Below the pieces are notes generated by a model, which was given only the letters and a program-made list of their open reading frames with translations, did not search any database and had not been told where the DNA came from. Positions 61,083 to 64,000 of a DNA stretch of 64,000 bases are shown in pieces. Both the position numbers and the translations under genes were made by a program. The stretch's first letter is position 1, and each line of letters starts with the position of its first letter. Origin of the DNA: Halothermothrix sp. (GTDB taxonomy: Bacteria > Bacillota > Halanaerobiia > DY22613); the NCBI GenBank assembly GCA_016841825.1, contig JAENYK010000001.1, forward strand, positions 434,001 through 498,000, read 5' to 3'.

Positions 61083-62108
61083 TTAAAGCCTCTTTTCTTT
61101 TCCTTTCTTATACAAAAGCAATAGGAAAAAAGGTGCTCCCAATACCGATGTAATAATACCAACCGATAATTCAACCGGCTGAAAAATTATCCTTGCAACG
61201 GTATCGGATAAAATAAGCAAAATAGCTCCCAGTATTGCCGATAATGGTACTAGATATCGATAGTCGCTACCAATTAAAAGTCGTGCCGAATGGGGAGCAA
61301 TAAGACCAACAAAACCGATAGTTCCTGTCACGCTCACAGCACTGCCCGCCAATACCGCTGCCGTAAGCATAATGACAATCCTATATAAACGGATTGGTAG
61401 ACCGACACTGCTGGCAACTTCATCTCCTAATCCAAAAAGATTAACTTTCGGACTGATAAACAGGGCTACTGCCAAGGCAACAAGACTGTATGGCCAGATA
61501 GTATTCACTGCCATCCAGCTTCGGCCTGAAAGACTGCCAAGCAACCATGAATAGGTTACTTCCAATACATCACTGTTAATCATCATCAATGCGGAAGTTA
61601 CCGCATTTAGAAGGTTAGACACCGCAATACCAGCTAAAACGATATGAACAGTACTAGAACTTCCCGAAGTTGAAGAAAGTATATAAATCAACAGTGTCGC
61701 CAGCAAAGCACCAAAAAAAGCAGCAAATGGAATTGCTCCAATTTTTCCAGGCAATATGGTCATAATAATTACAGCGGCTAACCCGGCTCCTGCATTAACA
61801 CCAATAATATTTGGAGAAGCCATTGGATTACGTAAAATACCCTGCAACAAAACACCTGCAACAGCCAAATTCATTCCAACAAATACCCCTGTAAAAACTC
61901 TGGGCATTCGTACGTTGAAAATTATTTGATTGATCAGGCTTCCCCGCAGGTCACCTTTCAGCATACTAATTATTTCATGTACAGAAAATTGTATGGTACC
62001 AGTCACTGTGCTTAAGAAAACTATGAATACCAGAATGACCACCGCTATCAATATAACTGTTAATCGGTATGCTTTCAGATGAGTAGATTTTTTTTCAATT
62101 TTGTTCAA
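61083..62108 (-). CDS. FecCD-family ABC permease (iron-siderophore/cobalamin type)
   Basis: A 341-residue permease with about ten membrane segments: GVFVGMNLAVAGVLLQGILRNPMASPNIIGVNAGAGLAAV-type region (residues about 75-115), SVTGTIGFVGLIAPHSARLLIG, and a C-terminal GIITSVLGAPFFLLLL. These are BtuC/FecCD signatures. TTG at 62108 is chosen, with GAGGAGG upstream. Works with the binding protein at 62256-63242. Confidence 0.93.
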   Translation of the reverse strand: MNKIEKKSTHLKAYRLTVILIAVVILVFIVFLSTVTGTIQFSVHEIISMLKGDLRGSLINQIIFNVRMPRVFTGVFVGMNLAVAGVLLQGILRNPMASPNIIGVNAGAGLAAVIIMTILPGKIGAIPFAAFFGALLATLLIYILSSTSGSSSTVHIVLAGIAVSNLLNAVTSALMMINSDVLEVTYSWLLGSLSGRSWMAVNTIWPYSLVALAVALFISPKVNLFGLGDEVASSVGLPIRLYRIVIMLTAAVLAGSAVSVTGTIGFVGLIAPHSARLLIGSDYRYLVPLSAILGAILLILSDTVARIIFQPVELSVGIITSVLGAPFFLLLLYKKGKEKRL

Positions 62109-62201
62109 CAAATATACCTCCTCATCAAAGAACATTTTTGATGTCGTTGTTTAAATAGTAGAAAAATTTTGCTATGCAAACAACCTTAGCTTTTAAATAA
62201 T

Positions 62202-62236
62202 GTGGAACGAGAGGAAGTGCAGTCCCACCGTTCCAC
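62202..62236. terminator. Intercistronic hairpin between binding-protein and permease genes
   Basis: GTGGAACG (62202-62209) pairs with CGTTCCAC (62229-62236). On the minus strand no T-run follows, so it more likely protects the binding-protein message; on the plus strand a T-run follows but no gene precedes it. Confidence 0.55.
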
Positions 62237-62255
62237 AAATTTTTTTAAACGGTAT

Positions 62256-63242
62256 TTATTTTTGCGGCTGGCCAGTTTTCAATATTGCTTCCGCCGTTAC
62301 CTTAACCATCTCTTCAGGGGTTGATCTGTTCGGGTTAACAGAGAATGGCAAAATTAAAAGCCGATTTTTCTTAACGGCATCTAGACCAGCCCACTGAGGA
62401 TCGCTCTTGAATTTTTCTAAGATTGTTTTATTGTTTTCAGCATCTTTACTTGATGTCATGATAAAAACAAGGTCTGGATTGCTTGCCAAAATGGTTTCAA
62501 CATCAAACGGAACAAAAGAAGATTTTTTGGCGTTTGGTAAATTATCAGGAACAATATTATCAATTCCCAATAATTTAAGCATAGAACCGTAGGAAGAAGC
62601 GTTTTGCGCTGCAACAATGGCATCTCCATCCTGTATAACAATACCAGTTTTAATATCCGTTTCAGAGGCTATCTTCTCTTTAAACTCATCCGCAACCGTA
62701 AATACCGACTGCACATATTGTTCGGCTACATCTTCTTTACCCAGCAGTTTCCCAATGTATCCTGTCACTTCCACTACAGAAATATCCCCCACCTTATCCG
62801 GATCAAAATAATAAACCACCGCCCCCGTTTTTTCCAGTTCCTCCTCAAGCCCGGAATGGAATCTACTGCTAGCAATAATCAAATCGGGTTGAAGAACATA
62901 GACCGATTCAATATTTACGCTGGATGCAGTTCCGATAGAGGGCAAAGCCATACCTTCTTCTGTAACTTTATAGTCATTGACTTTTCCGACAGGAGTAATG
63001 TCAATATTGAAAAGCGCCTGCATAACAGCAGAAGTCAGTGCCAGAACTCTTTCGGGATTTTCCGGAATCGTTACCTCCCGTCCAAGCTCATCCTTAACCG
63101 TATTTTTTGTTTGCATATCCGCAGGTTGATCAGCGGACAGATTTGTAGACTGAACTTGAGAATCGCCGTTGCATCCGACAAGCCCAAGTGACAATACCAA
63201 AACTGTCACCAGGGCAACTACAACATTTTTATTCAGTATCAT
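62256..63242 (-). CDS. FepB/BtuF-type metal-complex binding lipoprotein
   Basis: A 328-residue lipoprotein: signal peptide with lipobox LVGC (Cys24), then a helical-backbone (class III) periplasmic-binding domain with VKDELGREVTIPENPERVLALTSA, QPDLIIASSRFHSGLEEEL and NPDLVFIMTSSKD. The family binds ferric siderophores, haem or corrinoids. ATG follows GAGGAGG. Ligand unknown. Confidence 0.93.
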   Translation of the reverse strand: MILNKNVVVALVTVLVLSLGLVGCNGDSQVQSTNLSADQPADMQTKNTVKDELGREVTIPENPERVLALTSAVMQALFNIDITPVGKVNDYKVTEEGMALPSIGTASSVNIESVYVLQPDLIIASSRFHSGLEEELEKTGAVVYYFDPDKVGDISVVEVTGYIGKLLGKEDVAEQYVQSVFTVADEFKEKIASETDIKTGIVIQDGDAIVAAQNASSYGSMLKLLGIDNIVPDNLPNAKKSSFVPFDVETILASNPDLVFIMTSSKDAENNKTILEKFKSDPQWAGLDAVKKNRLLILPFSVNPNRSTPEEMVKVTAEAILKTGQPQK

Positions 63243-63269
63243 TTTTATTCCTCCTCACATATGCATATT

Positions 63270-63866
63270 TTATTTTCTGATCTCAACCCATTTACCACTG
63301 CTTGTGTCTCCGTCTGTCATAATTCGATAATTAGATAGTCCGGATTTCTGCACCATAGCTTTAAATTCTTCAAGACTGGGCCTTTTCTCTTTTCTTTCAA
63401 TTTGCCCTTTTTTAAGAGTCTCCTGTAATCTGGCACGCATGGTTTCAGGAAGATACCTTCCCAGTCCGCCACCAACTACCGCAACACCCCCCGGCTTTAA
63501 AATCCTGTGAATTTCCGTCAGTCCTTTTTCCGGTTCTTTCCAGAACCAAATGGAACCTCTGCTCATGATAAAATTTGCGTAGTTATCCTCAAAAGGAAGA
63601 GCCTGAACATCAGCGTTAATAAATTCAGCTTCATTGTCCAAATCCAGCGAACCGAAAGTCTCCTTTGCTTGATCCAATGCTTCCTGGCTAATGTCAATAA
63701 AAACGATTTTCATATTGGTTATCTTTGCCATCTCCAAACCCAAAAAACCTGGGCCCACCCCAATATCTACAGCTATACCTTCATTAAGATTATAATCGTC
63801 TACAAATTGTTGAATCAACAAAGGATACATAGGTTGTAGTTTTGCAAAATTATTAGATTTAAGCAT
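63270..63866 (-). CDS. Class I SAM-dependent methyltransferase
   Basis: A 198-residue methyltransferase with SAM-binding motif I VDIGVGPGFLGLEMAK, acidic motif II IVFIDIS, ADVQALPFEDNYANFIMSRGS and LKPGGVAVVGGG. It overlaps the preceding 38-residue frame by one base and is 27 bp before the binding-protein gene. In such a context it may modify a metal-binding ligand, but this is unproven. Confidence 0.92.
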   Translation of the reverse strand: MLKSNNFAKLQPMYPLLIQQFVDDYNLNEGIAVDIGVGPGFLGLEMAKITNMKIVFIDISQEALDQAKETFGSLDLDNEAEFINADVQALPFEDNYANFIMSRGSIWFWKEPEKGLTEIHRILKPGGVAVVGGGLGRYLPETMRARLQETLKKGQIERKEKRPSLEEFKAMVQKSGLSNYRIMTDGDTSSGKWVEIRK

Positions 63867-63982
63867 TATTTCTCATCTCCTATCGTACTAGCAAATTTAT
63901 CAAACTCATAAACTTGCTTGATATAAGCTTCCCAACCCTGCCAGTTTGTCAACTGCTGGTTATATGCAATCGTATCAGACAT
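63866..63982 (-). CDS. Small 38-residue protein coupled to the methyltransferase
   Basis: ATG at 63982 with GGGAGG seven bases upstream; the TAA overlaps the methyltransferase ATG in a TAATG junction. The protein is MSDTIAYNQQLTNWQGWEAY followed by a helical, aromatic IKQVYEFDKFAS tail. I do not recognise it. The ribosome site and coupling make a real gene likely; it is the first gene of the operon visible here. Confidence 0.65.
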   Translation of the reverse strand: MSDTIAYNQQLTNWQGWEAYIKQVYEFDKFASTIGDEK

Positions 63983-64000
63983 TGAGATACCTCCCAGAGC

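Overview
The window is AT-rich and looks like chromosome of an anaerobic Bacillota species. Shine-Dalgarno sites are strong (GGAGG type), TTG and GTG starts are common, promoters are TTGACA-N17-TATAAT, and stem-loop terminators abound. The family content fits Clostridia or Halanaerobiia. One hint of an outer membrane is that the peptide-binding protein at 32237-33796 has a type I signal peptide and no lipobox, but other secreted proteins here are lipoproteins, so this is only a hint. No rRNA, tRNA, CRISPR array, prophage or intact transposase was seen.

Layout. 1-5.4 kb: the end of a TPR protein, a possible one-helix peptide, then a TPP-riboswitch-controlled thiamin salvage operon (thiW-thiD-cytX-thiM-thiE). 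5.5-9.3 kb: MarR and MerR/TipAS regulators, a DUF6544-like membrane protein and a lipoprotein. 9.4-11.1 kb: a two-gene cassette made of a 30-residue Cys-containing peptide and a radical SAM/SPASM enzyme, with its own promoter, intercistronic hairpin and terminator. I read it as a candidate ribosomal-peptide (RiPP) system and the most interesting item here. 11.3-15.8 kb: TetR-controlled ABC-2 exporter. 16-18.3 kb: cutC and an M81/MlrC peptidase. 18.5-20.6 kb: an ABC-2 exporter with an XRE-AbrB hybrid regulator. 20.9-26.2 kb: a DUF1566 membrane protein, a VanY-type carboxypeptidase and a two-component operon. 26.3-30 kb: DUF3796/XRE pair, DtxR-type regulator, MATE pump and TetR. 30.4-33.8 kb: peptide-type ABC importer without ATPase genes. 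34.3-37.9 kb: TetR plus MacB/FtsX-type ABC system whose operators match those of the TetR at 15 kb. 38-40.8 kb: trmO, a NifX-like protein, a DUF998 protein and two decayed genes. 41.1-57.3 kb: a long minus-strand surface-polysaccharide locus. 57.4-59.3 kb: split chromate transporter, a DHHW-protein remnant and a 44-residue Cys/His protein. 59.3-64 kb: a metal/siderophore-type uptake operon with a methyltransferase and a HypB/UreG-like GTPase.

How the genes work together. The thiamin genes form one salvage unit that imports and phosphorylates pyrimidine and thiazole precursors and joins them. Most of the remainder is cell-envelope biology: exporters each with a local regulator, a wall-active peptidase, a sensor kinase and the polysaccharide locus. 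That locus has a regulator at its head, a PglE/PglC/PglD-like amino-sugar set, two UDP-sugar dehydrogenases, glycosyltransferases, a polymerase, a pyruvyl transferase with an iron-sulfur partner, and a flippase. It is scarred by at least three broken genes (epimerase/ugd fusion, glycosyltransferase, pyruvyl transferase), which points to recent exchange and deletion.
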